Shown piece after piece: positions 32,752 to 44,964 of a stretch of 64,000 nucleotides of DNA (position 1 is the stretch's first letter; each line of letters opens with the position of its first letter). The notes below the pieces were generated by a model, which saw only the letters and a list, made by a program, of their open reading frames with translations, ran no database searches and was not told where the DNA came from. The position numbers and the translations under genes were made by a program. This stretch comes from Sodiomyces alkalinus F11 (taxonomy: Eukaryota; Ascomycota; Sordariomycetes; Glomerellales; Plectosphaerellaceae), in NCBI RefSeq assembly GCF_003711515.1, contig NW_021167086.1, positions 248,001 through 312,000 on the forward strand, written 5' to 3'.

Positions 32752-34619
32752 TGCACGAATTTTTCTTGGAGCATGCGTAACGAGTTACTCTTATCACGAC
32801 GACTTTTCCAGATTTACCGAGCGCTGCTTCGTTTGTCCCACGATCCCGCATCGAAGTCACGGTACCGGTGACACGCCCCAGGCACGGCACGTACGCACGA
32901 AGCTACATGGGCTACGGTTGGCGAGGGGATGTCCTCGCTGGTCAGTGGGAGGGGACAAAGGGGTGGGAGGCGCTTGGTTCTTTCATGGAGGGGTGCTTTC
33001 CCTCGACGACGTCCGCATCGGAGCGGGCGCGACATGGGGCTGGAGTTCTGGGCAGGACTCAATACAGAGCACGCCGCCAATAAGGCCACTTGGCCTGTTA
33101 GAGTGGGCTATGAGCTCTATGTTCCCAGGATGAGTCGCAACATATGATATGCCAACATCACATCCAGCATCCCATATGTCTACCATCAACTCACGACCTA
33201 GTGCCAGTCGGGGGAGATGGCGAAAGTCTGTCGTCGTGTTCGTACAAATGATATGAAGCCCAAAGTGCCGGTATGGCATGGAGTCTCATTATGAGCTTTT
33301 TTGCGTTCCCCTCTAATCCTGAACTGGGAGTCCCATGTGGTATCAATGGAGCTTTCAGCTTGCGCGAGACACAGTTCGCCAGTAGACACTCATCCCAGAC
33401 AATTCAGTCATGGTAGTCGGACGTCGAGCATTCGGTCTGACCGCTTTAGGACCCACGCTGAGTGAGCCACCACGTCGCCAGTGTCAGGATCGTCACATGG
33501 ACATACACAGACCAGGGGAGTTGATGCTGCGTCTGAAGAAAACTTGGACGCCAGAAGAAGACGGAGTTAGTTGAATGGAATGACGGGGATGCAGAGCAAC
33601 TGATAGGACTTATAGACGCCCACGACCAGGGGCTAGATCTGGATATTGATCGTATAAGCTGATGGCTCTACGGTACGGGCTACATGGCTATCATGGGAAT
33701 GTCTCTTATTAGTTACCTTAGTAAGGCTTACGAAGAGCTAAGAATATTATGAAGGACAGCGTCTTATAGTAGACCTAGGCGGGCAATAGTCTATTACGGA
33801 TAGAGGGCGAAAGGAGGGTCACGACTTGGAAGATCTCCGGAGAAGAATAAGGGGACCACTATCACCTATAACCTACCTAGGTAAGTTTAACCTACCGTCC
33901 ACCTGTCAACATTTCATTCCTTGATTTGGGATCTATCTTCTCACTCTTCGTTGTCTACCGTTTTGACCTTTGGTATACATATACACACATTTAGCCAAAA
34001 CGAGCTTGACACACTTGTAGGTGTATCCCAGGGTCGACTTGCTGTCTGCCATCCACTGTCTACCACTTATTCCCAATCAATCTTCTCACTAGCTAACCTT
34101 CTCCTTCTTGATAATCTTACACTCATGTCGTCGAGGGGACGCCTTTTCTTCCTCGCCCCCGCCCAACTCATGAGGGTCTACGAGACTCATCTCACCCGTG
34201 CATAGTGTATTGGGTAGCAGGTTCTCCAATAGACAGGAAATCGTTGTTCTGACCTTCATACCATTGGTTGTCAGATGCTCTATTAACGGCGACTATGACA
34301 TATACTCCCGCCTTTTCACTCCGGCAACGATTCTAGCTATCCTTAAGCTTCTCCAATGCACCCTCAAGTTCCCTAGCGCTAGCCCTCGAAGCTCGTTCAA
34401 AGCTCTCTAGAAAGAATTAGAACTTTATACAAGAATAATGATACACGGCAAAGACCTACCATCAGGAGTTCCATCAAGTGTTATAGCATGCCAATTACCT
34501 GAAATCCAGAGCGTGGCCGGACTCATGTCGCTATGAGTCTGGCGGGGAAGGTCTTGAGGAAGATCGACTCGAGGGAACGGCACAGTCTCTGTAATGCGTT
34601 AAGAAAGAGCTATATAATC
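32752..34619. other. Spacer with decayed coding sequence
   Basis: Mostly unassigned. It includes the relic at 33537-33890 and an exact TACCTAGGTA (33884-33893). The 94-codon frame at 33921-34205 shows no family resemblance and is not called. Confidence 0.5.
33537..33890 (+). pseudogene. Relic coding frame interrupted by three stops
   Basis: One frame reads as protein-like sequence (KKTELVEWNDGDAEQLIGLI, then GLDLDIDRIS, then WLYGTGYMAIMGMSLISYL and AYEELR) but is broken by TGA at 33660, TGA at 33750 and TAG at 33801. Composition and amphipathic pattern look like a former coding exon, perhaps from a repeat or a lost gene. I do not recognise the family. Confidence 0.35.
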
Positions 34620-34970
34620 CTATGCTAGACGAGGGACGTATGTACTGTAAGTAAAGTGACGTGATTTGTGGTTAAAATCCAGTGGCAGTTTCTCCAGATC
34701 TTGTGTTACGCCTATTCTATTCTGTTGCATGGCTGAAGATTTAATAGCATTCCCGATTTCTGGATCAACGTATACATATGCTTCGTGAGGTTCTCCAACT
34801 TTGATGTCGGTTTCGTACGAAACGGGTAACCCTCTTGGATCGATAGTGGTGAATCGCGCCTTTGCTTGGTGGAAGGAGCGACACCAGGCACACAATGCGG
34901 TAACTACATACTTACACAGAGGTGTGGCCTCAAGAGGCGCGCAATGAACGCAATGGATTGCAGTCCCCAT
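34620..34970 (-). CDS. Doubtful small Cys-rich ORF
   Basis: 116 codons from ATG at 34970 to TAG at 34620. The N terminus has two CxxC pairs (CVHC, and CAWC after a single Cys), so it could bind zinc. The rest is hydrophilic with no signal peptide. A TATATAA-like word lies about 65 bases upstream on the minus strand. It is not recognisable, and codon use is weaker than in the neighbouring genes. It may be lineage-specific or chance. Confidence 0.3.
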   Translation of the reverse strand: MGTAIHCVHCAPLEATPLCKYVVTALCAWCRSFHQAKARFTTIDPRGLPVSYETDIKVGEPHEAYVYVDPEIGNAIKSSAMQQNRIGVTQDLEKLPLDFNHKSRHFTYSTYVPRLA

Positions 34971-35357
34971 CGGGAAGATATCGCGTCTCTAAGAGCATGG
35001 TGGTTTGAAAGTGGATGGGGAGGAACAAGGCTTATATAATCGTTAGATGATCTGCACAAGTACTCCAAGTGGGTCGCAAAACTCCCGGACCACTTAAAGA
35101 TGGCGTCGCGGTACGGATGGAGCCCGATGAATACGGGTATGGGTACGGGTACGTCACAGTCGTATGTATCGCCGGGGACAGCACTGGATTTTTGTTCGAT
35201 TCAGGGGACCAACCTCCACATGAAATGGCTAACCAAAAGCATCCGACCTGCCGAAAGTTAACAAACGACGGCGGCACCCAACGCATCCACAACGCTTCTA
35301 GCTGACTCTTTTAGGGGCCCTTTTACGGAATATTTAGGGAGGGGGGCAACCGAAACC
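34971..35357. other. Spacer before the coiled-coil membrane gene
   Basis: Under 400 bases, shared by the doubtful minus-strand ORF and the plus-strand gene. A repeated GGGTAC/GTACGGGTAT stretch lies near 35130-35150. Nothing else seen. Confidence 0.45.
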
Positions 35358-36565
35358 ATGTACAGCTATGGCCTCGAACCGCCCACTTACCAAGTCACCT
35401 CCCATCGCGGGCAGCACGGGTCCACTCGTTCTCTGGCCTCCGAGTCGACGCCCTTGACCTTACGGCACCAGAGGCGTCGCTCGTTGCTGCGCCACCGTCA
35501 CTCCCACCATCACCAGTCGACACATCACCGACGAGAGTGGCCGCATGATGATAGGGCACCGGCATCGTCGGGCGCGGCGGTACAGCCAGGAAGACACTCA
35601 CTCGACGTGACGCGATCGGAGTTGGGATCCCGATACCTGAATTTCAGTCCGCACACGGGTGGAAGGAACAACAAGCCTTCGTTTGGAATCGGGAGCTCGA
35701 AGCGAAAGGGGAACGAGAGTACGCTTCTCAGCCCTCCCGGTCATATCGCCATGTCTCGCAACTCGGAGGAGGCACTACGGGTCGAGAAGGACAAGGCTGC
35801 CGCGCGGATTACGTAGGTGACATGTTCTCTTCCCTTTTCTTTTCTTTTGCTTTTTCATCTCTTCCGATCGAGCCATACTCTTACATCCGGGACTGACGCA
35901 TGCCACACAGAGGCCTGGGCAAGTCCCTAGCCGACCTCAGCACGTTTTCCAACCACACGACGAGACGACTGGACGAGGCACACTACGCAGCACTCGAGAA
36001 GACGAGCGTGCTCCAAAGCACCATCACGGCGATGAAAGACCTGGCCATCCTATCCCGGGCCCTCCAGAACGACTTTGAGAAGGAGTCGGGCGAGATGGTG
36101 CACGAGGTGCAGGGCCAGCTGGAAGCACTCGGGGGGTTCGAGGAGCAGGAGAAGAGGATCTTGGAGCTCCAGGACCGGATCCAGGCCGGGCGGACCAAGA
36201 TCCACGGGCTCAGCGAGCGGGTGGACGTGGTGCGGCGCAGGGTCGAGGGTTGGGAGAAGGCGGACCTGGAGTGGCGGCAGAGAACGCGCAAGAGGCTCCG
36301 GAACGTGTGGATCGTCATATCCGTCGTGGTTGCGGCGATCGTCTTGCTTCTTGTCGGGGCGAGATACGTACCTCCCGGGATGGAGATGCCGGGTTTGGGT
36401 GTGCAGGATGCGGCGCTGGGCGAGTACGTCGGCGAGGGGAACCAGTCACGCCTACTTGATCTTGATGGGATTGATGGGCATGTCGAAGAGAGACCTGGAT
36501 TGCCATTGTGGAAGGAGAGGGGAGCAGAGGGTGAAGATAGACTGCGCTTCTTGGATGAACTATGA
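35358..36565 (+). CDS. Coiled-coil protein with one C-terminal membrane span
   Basis: Exons 35358-35812 and 35911-36565 give 369 residues. The intron (GTAGGT...CACAG) removes an in-frame TAG and joins AARIT to GLGKSLADLSTFSNH. The first ~150 residues are His/Arg/Ser-rich and look disordered. Residues about 155-275 form a long heptad-type coiled coil. A basic patch (RQRTRKRLRN) precedes one strong hydrophobic segment (VWIVISVVVAAIVLLLVGA), and about 70 residues follow. The basic patch suggests the long N-terminal part is cytoplasmic. The layout is that of a tethering, SNARE-like or nuclear-envelope protein, but no diagnostic motif of those families is visible, so no function is assigned. Confidence 0.75.
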
Positions 36566-38379
36566 GGGTGATCCCATTTCCTGCAACGATCGGTGCGGGC
36601 GACGTCTTTCATGCCGAGGAGGGAATGTGGACGGATAGCTTAGGTACATAGCGCTGATACCCCCTTGTTTGAACTAAGGTACTGTGTTTATTTGCAGTGC
36701 TCGGGATCCGGCTTAGTGCAGGTCTTCGTGTAAGCGGGCAAGGAGCCTTCGCGATACTCTCTACGACATCCATGTTACTTGGGGTTCTTATAGCCCGGCT
36801 TCCCTCGCTGATCGAAGCTGTGAACGACGAAGGCCGACCCGGAAGGATGAGTGGATGAGTCGATTGCATGGGGACTGAAGAGAGGAATCACCCCCCCTGT
36901 GACAGGGTGACTGAAGGACAGAGACAGACTGAGCATGTCAGTGGCAATTTTCGTACTCTGCACAAGCACGGCGGCCCCCATGCGGACGGACGGCACCGGA
37001 AAGGCCCTGAGACTCTGCCAAGAACCGCCCCGGAGACGTGAGGGGCACGCCGCCGATGATATTTCGGTTTGGTATGTTGGGTATTTCTAATCCTTTCGGG
37101 TGACACCCCCCAACCTGCATTTGGCCCCCTCTAAGTGCTTGCGCGTCCCTTCTTGGCGCTAACGCTTATGGCGGCCTCTCGTTTCGTCCTACGAGAGACA
37201 TGTACAAGTCATATTTTATTGATCTCTGTATTTATTTTATTTTTATGTCTTGCTTTCTTTTCATTAATCTATTGATTGAAACGTCAAAGCGAATTCCGAT
37301 ATGACGGGTCAGGAGCCCGCGAGACTAGAATTTGGCGACTGTCATGTATTTCTTTCGAGGCGAAGGTAGAGGTCAAATTCTGGCCAAGTTATTGGCTCTC
37401 TTCCCTAACGTCATGCCGAGCCCCATCGATCAGACCTTCTGTCCTTTTGTCCTTGGAAGTCTGGTCACGCGTCCCTCAAAATCGTGGCAAGAGAGAAGTC
37501 AAAAAATAATAATAATCGAAAAGCGGATAGTTGTGTCATTGCGTAAGGATGTTTGTAATGTAAGGTAGGTAGTGACTTGGTCGATGCTGTGCCACCGCCG
37601 TAGCAGACCAGAACAATCGTGTACGTGTACGTGTACGGACGGCATGGCATGTATTGCGAATACCTAACAGCAGGGACTATTTTCGTAGACCTACATAATA
37701 TAATACAGCTTCCCGTGGAGAAGTGCTTACGAATGACGAGTCCCAGCTTGGCCCTACCTTGGCAATAAGAGAGGAGAGAAAACTTCATCGAGGTACAGGA
37801 ACATGCAGGTGTACGCGTCGCTAGGTACTTTCTAAGGGACGACCCAGACGTATTTGTACTGTCGTGGGTGAATTCCCGCCCTACGATGGACTTTTGCAAT
37901 ACGCAGTCGGTAATACCAACTTCGTACCTACCTTACTTTTTTATAGGAAGCGCATCATGTGTCGAGTGACAGTCACAATTGTGTAACCACTGAGGCAAGA
38001 GCCGAGACTGTGAGTAAGGTACCGGTGGGCTGTGTAGGTAGGTACACATTACGTTCCCTAAGGTACCCCCATCATTCGGTACGGCCGGGTCCCTGAAACA
38101 AGCAAGCTACCTTACCTTTGGTAGCCAAACTGCCCTGCCTGCAGCTCCTACCTACCTAGGTACCTCCCCCCCAGTGTCGCTCAAGAGAGGCCCCCAACCA
38201 ACGGAATACTTCTTGCGACTTCACTTTCAACCATTCCCTTCTCCCTTCTCCCTTTTCCTCCCTTTTCCTTTCGTTCCGTTCTTCTCCTCTTCTCTTGTCG
38301 TCCTCTCTGTTCGTCACCCCCTTACTCTCGTCATCGCCATCAACGATCCTCCGAATTCTTGTCGGCAAGCCTGCTTGGT
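36566..38379. other. Spacer before LEC1-type gene
   Basis: 1.8 kb without a supported gene. The last 250 bases before the leader are dense in GTACC/GGTA words, with one exact TACCTAGGTA at 38153-38162. A C/T-rich leader precedes the ATG at 38380. Confidence 0.5.
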
Positions 38380-41300
38380 ATGACTTCGTTCGCCGACGAT
38401 AAGCCCCAGAATGGCTCCGCCCTGGCTCCAGGCTCTGACGTAGAGCTCCCCGCGCCCCAAACCAACTCGTCTTCCCCTCCTCCTCCTGGCCAAGCATTGA
38501 CTGGCAAACAAGAGCATTGTAAGTCTCTGAATCTCTGGGTGTTTTAGGAGCGAGGGAATAGTTCGATTTGTTTATTTCTTTTTCTTTTTCTTCTTATTGT
38601 ACTTTTTATTTGTTTCTCGTCGACTACTGAGACCGAATAACTTACTGATCGTCACATTTCCCCATAGACCTGAAGCGCGAACTCGTCTCCCACCAAGTCA
38701 AGTACGAGATACACGAGCTCAACTCCCCAACCGCACTCAAGCGATTCGGCGCCCCCTTCAAGTCCGACTATGGCGAGGTCTCTCCCTTGGATTCCGAACT
38801 CCCCGTCCTCCGTTACATTTTCGTTCACCATGTCCGCGACTTTCCCTTCCTCGATAAGGCTAGGGAGAAGGAGTTTTGGCAAGACAAGTTGCAAGTTGTA
38901 CGTTGGATATAAATGTGCTCCCTGTGCTTCCTGTTCCGCTGGCCATTTTACTGGTTCTGCCCCCGAAACATACTGACCGTCCACGTTCTCCACGCTCCAG
39001 TTTCTCGAATCCTTTGCTACCAAACACATCTCCTCGTCCGAAGACCGTCTCGAGGAGACCAAACGACGCAAGCTGGCCATCAAGTGCCAGAAGCTTGTGG
39101 AACTCATGATGGTATCCGGTGTCAAGACCTCGTCTGGTTTCGAAGAGCGCATTCGCTTCTCCGAGATCGAGGTGGTCGACAGCAATGCCATCGACACCGG
39201 CGTTATGCATACCCTGCCCGAAGGCAACTACCTCAACGGCTGGGACGTCAACGTGGCTGGCGTGCGCACCGTGCAGATCAGGAAAACGATAAAACATCAT
39301 AGACATGCTGTGAGTGCACATCGTATTGGACATATGGCAACATCTTGGTGCTCCACCCTTCCCTGAGAAACCAAGTTCACTTACGTTTCTTTTCTTGCTC
39401 AGGAGTACATGCTGCGCATCAAGAGGAAAGGTCAGCTCGAGTTCTTTGTCAGTCGGCGTTATGGCGATTTTGTCAAATTACAGAAGAGACTGCGCCTGGA
39501 GGTACCCGGGAAAGTCCTGCCCACCTTACCCAAGAAGAACAAGTCCAACACGACGACATCTGGCTTGTTTCCTGGCGTCACAGGTGGCCGGGACGACGAT
39601 GCGTCTTCCGTGTCTTCGGTGTCGACGCAGCTCACCAATCTTGGAGTCGGCGAGAACTCGAACTCGCAGAACCTTACAGTGCAGGGTGAGCGGCAACCCC
39701 CTATACAGGACCGAGTGGCCGTAACGATCCATTCTGGTCTGGCTGACGCTGACACTGACGGGGGTACAGATCATCGACGACCTGGATCGATTTCTTCCAC
39801 CGGGCGAGCCTCCCCACGCGCCTCGTTCGATAGCAGGAGGAGTCCAGCGCCTTTTATTGGGAAGAAGAGCGAATCCGTGACGCTCCGGCGGGAGGCGCAG
39901 AGAATCTCCCTGAGGGCGTTCCTCCGCTCTCTCCTCTCCAACCAGCAGATCGCGCGGAGCAAAGCGATGGAGGAGTTCCTCACGAGCGAACCAATCACGC
40001 CGACGGATGCCGACGTCGAAGACATCGCCAACCGGAAGGCGGCCGACGAGCAGCGGATGGAGGAGCAAAAGAAGTTTTACGAGATTGCGAGGAAACGCGC
40101 AGCCGAGCTTGACATATACATGGAAGAGTGAGGACCCCCCCCCCCCTTTTTTCTTCTTTTTTTTTCTTTTTTTTTTCTTCTTCTTTTCTTTTTTTCTTTT
40201 TTCTTCCCCCGGTATGGAGAGGGCTATTGTGCATGCTTACACAGGAAACGTTAAAAAACAGGTTTCGTCGCGACATCATCGAGCGGAACGGCCTGACCAA
40301 ACTTTTCAAGGAGATCAAGGAGAAGTCGACGATTGAGGACCTGAGCATCCAATATCGAAAGTTCGCCGAGTGGCTGAGGATCGAGGTGGCCGCTACCATC
40401 TACCACCTCTTCCTTGCCGAGGACAATTCCCCCGAGCTGTTCGCCCAAGCCAAGAGGATCCACTCACTCATCCCGTACACGGTGATGAAGAACGTCATCA
40501 GGATCGCAAACCCGGCAGCGGTGATGTCCAGCGTGCTAGACATCTTCCTCGCACAGCCGTTCGGCACGCGGTCGCTGATGCAACGCATCTTCACCATGAC
40601 CCTCCACGACGGCATCCGCAGCTTCCAGCGGTCGATCGACGGCCTCGCGGCCCGGATCGGGGATGACGTGTTGGTGCAGAAGCTGAAGGCGTACACGGAT
40701 GCGGACGAGAGCGTCAAGGAGCTGATTCGCGAGGAGTCCATGGCCGAGGACATGGACATCATCGTGGTGATTCTGCGATCGGAGTACCTGGAGCCTGCCC
40801 TCACATCGGCGCAGATCGGGCGGTTGTACAATGCCTACGTGGCGTTCAACAGCGCGGTGGAGAACGTGGACGAGGAGCTGAAGCACGGCGCGCAGCTCTT
40901 TTCGAACCTCAAGCAGCTGCTGAAGCTCTACCTTCGGCAACGGGACAAGGCGATGATGCTGCAGCTCATCGAGGAGCCGGTCACGCTGCAGCTGTTCCGC
41001 GACCTGTTCACGATCTTCTACGAGCCGCTGGTGCGGGTGTACAAGTCGGCGAACGTGTACGACAGCGTCACGGATTTCGCCGTGTTCATCGACGACATGA
41101 TTCAGGTGGTGGAGAAATGCCAGGAGCAGGATGCTTCGGCCGACCCGAACCAGACGGTGCAGAGCTTCATCGACCTCTGCCAGCGGCACGAGCACAACTT
41201 TTACAAGTTTGTGCACGAGGTGCACACGCACGACAACGGGCTGTTCGACCAGCTCATGGGCTGGATCGAGGGCATCCTGGAGTTCCTGCGCAAGGGGCCG

Positions 41301-41753
41301 ATGAACGGGACGCTGAACGTCAACGCGCTGTTCGAGGGGGCGGTCAGCACGGGGGTGGTGGACAAGGAGAAAGTGATGGACGAGGCCAACCGGCTGATCG
41401 CGTGGCAGGAGGCGCGCAAGAAGTGGCACCAGGACAAGACGCGGCAGAAGATGGCGGCGGACGGGGTGGGGTCGGCGGACCACGTGCCGGGCAGCGGGGC
41501 GTTCAAGTCGTCGGACTTTGGGCTGGACCAGACGGACCTGGACGACATGGCGTACGACTACGACTCGGAGGAGGAGCAGGAGGCGGAGGAGGAGGACGAC
41601 ATGGACCCGATCTCGGCGGAGAGGCAGCGCAGGGCGAAGAAGAGAGAGCGGCTTCGTCGGCGGGCGGGCGAGCCTGAGAAGCCCGAGGTGTCGGAGGTTT
41701 ATAAACTCCAAGACAACTTTCTGGTGATGCTGCGGCACGTCTTGGCCGAGTAA
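38380..41753 (+). CDS. LEC1: PXB-PX-DUF3818 lipid-binding protein (yeast Ypr097w/Lec1 type)
   Basis: Exons 38380-38518, 38668-38897, 39001-39309, 39403-40127 and 40262-41753 give 964 residues. After a short Pro-rich start comes the PX-associated PXB helical domain (YLKRELVSHQVKYEIHEL, DFPFLDKAREKEFW). A PX domain follows with the phosphoinositide-binding RRYGDF, split by a Ser/Asn-rich insertion. A long helical DUF3818-type region ends before an acidic/basic tail. Yeast Ypr097w (Lec1) binds phosphoinositides and sterols and affects ergosterol distribution. An 84-nt stretch (39686-39769, GTGAGC...TACAG, with several CTGAC words) may be a further intron that keeps frame, which would give 936 residues. 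The last intron starts GTGAGG and uses the AG at 40260-40261; an earlier AG would put TAA in frame. Confidence 0.87.
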
Positions 41754-42521
41754 GAGAGTAGATGGGTGGGTAGAGGCCTTGCATGTTAGAGGTGGAGGGC
41801 TTTTCATGGGTTATTATACGTTGTCACCTGGAGTGCTAATAATGGCTATGAGTTTGCACATGGTTTGGACTGTTTTCACTGTGTTGAATGATTAATATGT
41901 CTATACAATCGTTCGTCTCGTAGGCTGGGTGATTCCTACAGGTACCTACCTACCTTACCTACCTAAGGTACTTCGGTACCTATAATACTTTGTACCTTTG
42001 ATAAGTTGAAGGGGATGGAGTGACGTAGTGCGTAGACGAAGCCGTAGGTACCCTGGTACGTAGGTAAATCATGTATGTAGGTACCTACTTTGCAAGACAA
42101 GCATCTGATCCCCCGACTTCCAATATCCCGACGACCGAAACCGAGGGCATGTGGCTAGTGAAGCTGTGGGGTTGAAAAAAGACCTCTACGGAAGTCACGA
42201 AGGGGACGGGGCAGGCAGCGGGGAGGGGGGTGTTTCATTGTGGCGCACCGGCAACGCCCGGCTAATCATAAATTGTCTGATTGGCCAGAGATCACGAGCC
42301 AAAGTCGGGCCGGGCGAGCTTTCGACTCGTCTCTGTCATGAAAGACGAAAAGACGAAGGAGAGACCGAAAGGAACTTCCCAAACTTTCCCCGAACCGAAC
42401 CTCGAGTCTTTCCCCCTACCTATCCGGTTCCTCCCCCGCCGTTTCTTCTGGTTCTTCTGTTTATTCTGGTTCTTCCTCTTTTCTGGTTGATGCTCGCAAT
42501 TGAGCGATATTTCCATTGAGA
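41754..42521. other. Spacer before SDH1
   Basis: From 41938 to 42095 this is a dense field of GGTAC/TACCT words (GTACCTACCTACC, CCTAAGGTAC and others). No gene seen. Confidence 0.5.
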
Positions 42522-44964
42522 ATGGCATCTTCGATGGCGATGAGGAGACTTGCCGCCGCGCACAACGTACGTTTTTGTCCTTGTTGGGATTCTACCCCCG
42601 CGCCTTCTCCCGGGTGTGATGGGTAGATTAGATCATGGATGGATTTTTTTTATCTTGACTTGTTCTCTTTTCTTTCTTCCTTGCTAACCCGTTGGATTTG
42701 CTGTCGTAGTTCTCGCGGACGGCGAGGGGACAGTCTAGGTTCTTCTCATCCACACGACCGGTTGGTATGTCAGCCTCGGCCTGGGCGTCGGCCTCGGTCT
42801 TGATTCCTCCTTGCACCATTTCCGTCTTGCTTTTTTCGACAGTCAACATTCGTTGGACGACTGGATCATCGACTGACCACTTTTCACGAAAACAGCTCGG
42901 GTCATTGCGAATGGCCCTGTGCGCGCAAAGGAGGCATCGCCTTTCGTGAGCAACAAGTACGCCGTCATTGTGCGTCAACCACCTATCCCATTGTTTCCGC
43001 GATTCGCTTCCCCCAAACCAAACAGTATTTAACGATTCCACTTCCCACAGGACCACGAATACGATGCGATCGTCGTCGGTGCCGGTGGTGCGGGTCTCCG
43101 AGCGGCCTTCGGTCTCGCCGAGGCTGGCTTCAACACGGCCTGTATCTCCAAACTCTTCCCCACCCGTTCCCACACCGTCGCTGCGCAGGGCGGCATCAAC
43201 GCCGCGCTCGGAAACATGCACGAGGACGACTGGAGGTGGCACATGTACGATACCGTCAAGGGGTCCGACTGGCTTGGCGACCAGGACGCTATCCACTACA
43301 TGACCCGGGAGGCGCCGGCTTCGATTGTCGAGCTCGAGAACTATGGGTGCCCTTTCTCCCGGACGGAGGACGGCAAGATGTAAGTCGAGAGAGAGAGAGG
43401 AGGAGAAGCAGCCAGCTGACAAACGATCAACACAGCTACCAGCGTGCCTTTGGCGGGCAATCGAAGGACTTTGGCAAGGGCGGTCAGGCCTATCGATGCT
43501 GCGCCGCCGCTGATCGAACCGGCCACGCCCTCCTCCACACGCTCTACGGCCAGTCTCTCCGCCACAACACCAACTACTTCATCGAGTACTTTGCGCTCGA
43601 CCTGATCATGCAGGACGGCGAGTGCCGCGGTGTTCTCGCGTACAACCAGGAGGACGGCACCCTGCACCGGTTCCTGGCCAACAACACGGTCCTGGCCACC
43701 GGCGGCTACGGCCGTGCCTACTTCAGCTGCACGTCGGCCCACACCTGCACCGGCGACGGCATGGCCATGGTGGCGCGTGCCGGCCTGCCCAACCAGGACC
43801 TCGAGTTTGTGCAGTTCCACCCTACGGGCATCTACGGCGCCGGCTGCCTGATCACCGAGGGCGCGCGTGGCGAGGGCGGCTACCTGCTCAACTCGGAGGG
43901 CGAGCGGTTCATGGAGCGGTACGCGCCCACGGCCAAGGACCTCGCGTCGCGCGACGTGGTGTCCCGGTCGATGACGATGGAGATCCGCGGCGGCCGCGGC
44001 GTGGGTGCGGAGAAGGACCACATCTTCCTGCAGCTCAGCCACCTGCCGGCCGAGGTCCTCCACGAGCGTCTCCCCGGCATCTCGGAGACGGCGGGCATCT
44101 TCGCGGGCGTCGACGTGACCAAGCAGCCCATCCCCGTGCTGCCGACGGTGCACTACAACATGGGCGGCATCCCGACGCGGTACACGGGCGAGGTGGTCAC
44201 GGTGGACGACAAGGGGCAGGACAAGGTGGTGCCGGGCCTGTTCGCGTGCGGCGAGGCGGCGTGCGTGTCGGTGCACGGGGCCAACCGGCTGGGGGCCAAC
44301 TCGCTGCTGGACCTGGTGGTGTTCGGCCGGGCCGTGTCGCACACGATCCGCGACAACTTCACGCCGGGCCAGAAGCTGAAGCCCATGGAGGCGGACGCGG
44401 GCGCCGAGCACATCGAGGTGCTGGACCAGGTGCGGACGGCGGACGGGTCCAAGAGCACGGCGGAGATCCGGCTGGCGATGCAGAAGGCCATGCAGACCGA
44501 GGTCAGCGTGTTCCGGACGCAGGAGAGCTTGGACGAGGGCGTCCGGCTGATGAAGGAGATTGATGCCATGTTCCCACAGGTGGGCATCAAGGACCGGAGC
44601 ATGATCTGGAACTCGGATTTGGTGGAGACTCTGGAGTTGAGGAACCTCTTGACTTGCGCGTACGTTTCGGGCCCTCCCCTCTTTTTTCTTCTTTTTTTTC
44701 TTTTCTTCTTTTTCTCTCTTGGTGAGACTAACGATAACAACCAGGATCCAAACGGCCACTTCTGCCGCCGCTCGCAAGGAGTCTCGTGGTGCCCACGCGC
44801 GCGAGGACTACCCCGACCGCGACGACGAGAACTGGATGAAGCACACGCTCTCGTACCAGAAGGAGCCGCACGGCAAGGTCGAGCTGTCGTACCGCGGCGT
44901 CATTCATAACACGCTAGACGAGAATGAGTGCAAGCCTGTTCCTCCGTTCAAGCGTGTGTACTAA
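42522..44964 (+). CDS. SDH1: Succinate dehydrogenase flavoprotein subunit
   Basis: Six exons (42522-42566, 42710-42764, 42896-42969, 43051-43379, 43436-44659, 44745-44964) give 648 residues, the usual length. The N terminus is a basic mitochondrial presequence ([32 protein letters not shown]). The mature protein starts with the FAD-binding [26 protein letters not shown] carries H99, equivalent to the covalent FAD attachment His. Also present are the substrate-site elements [20 protein letters not shown] and [19 protein letters not shown], and the C-terminal NWMKHTLSY. Complex II oxidises succinate in the TCA cycle and passes electrons to ubiquinone. Three very short 5' exons hold the presequence; each junction preserves frame, and the last (GTACGT...CCAG) joins TCA to [13 protein letters not shown]. 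Confidence 0.97.

Noticed and set aside
33546..33570. Myb/SANT-like start (TWTPEEDG) in a second frame of the relic
   Set aside because: The frame hits a stop after a few codons and no later Trp spacing fits; treated as coincidence.
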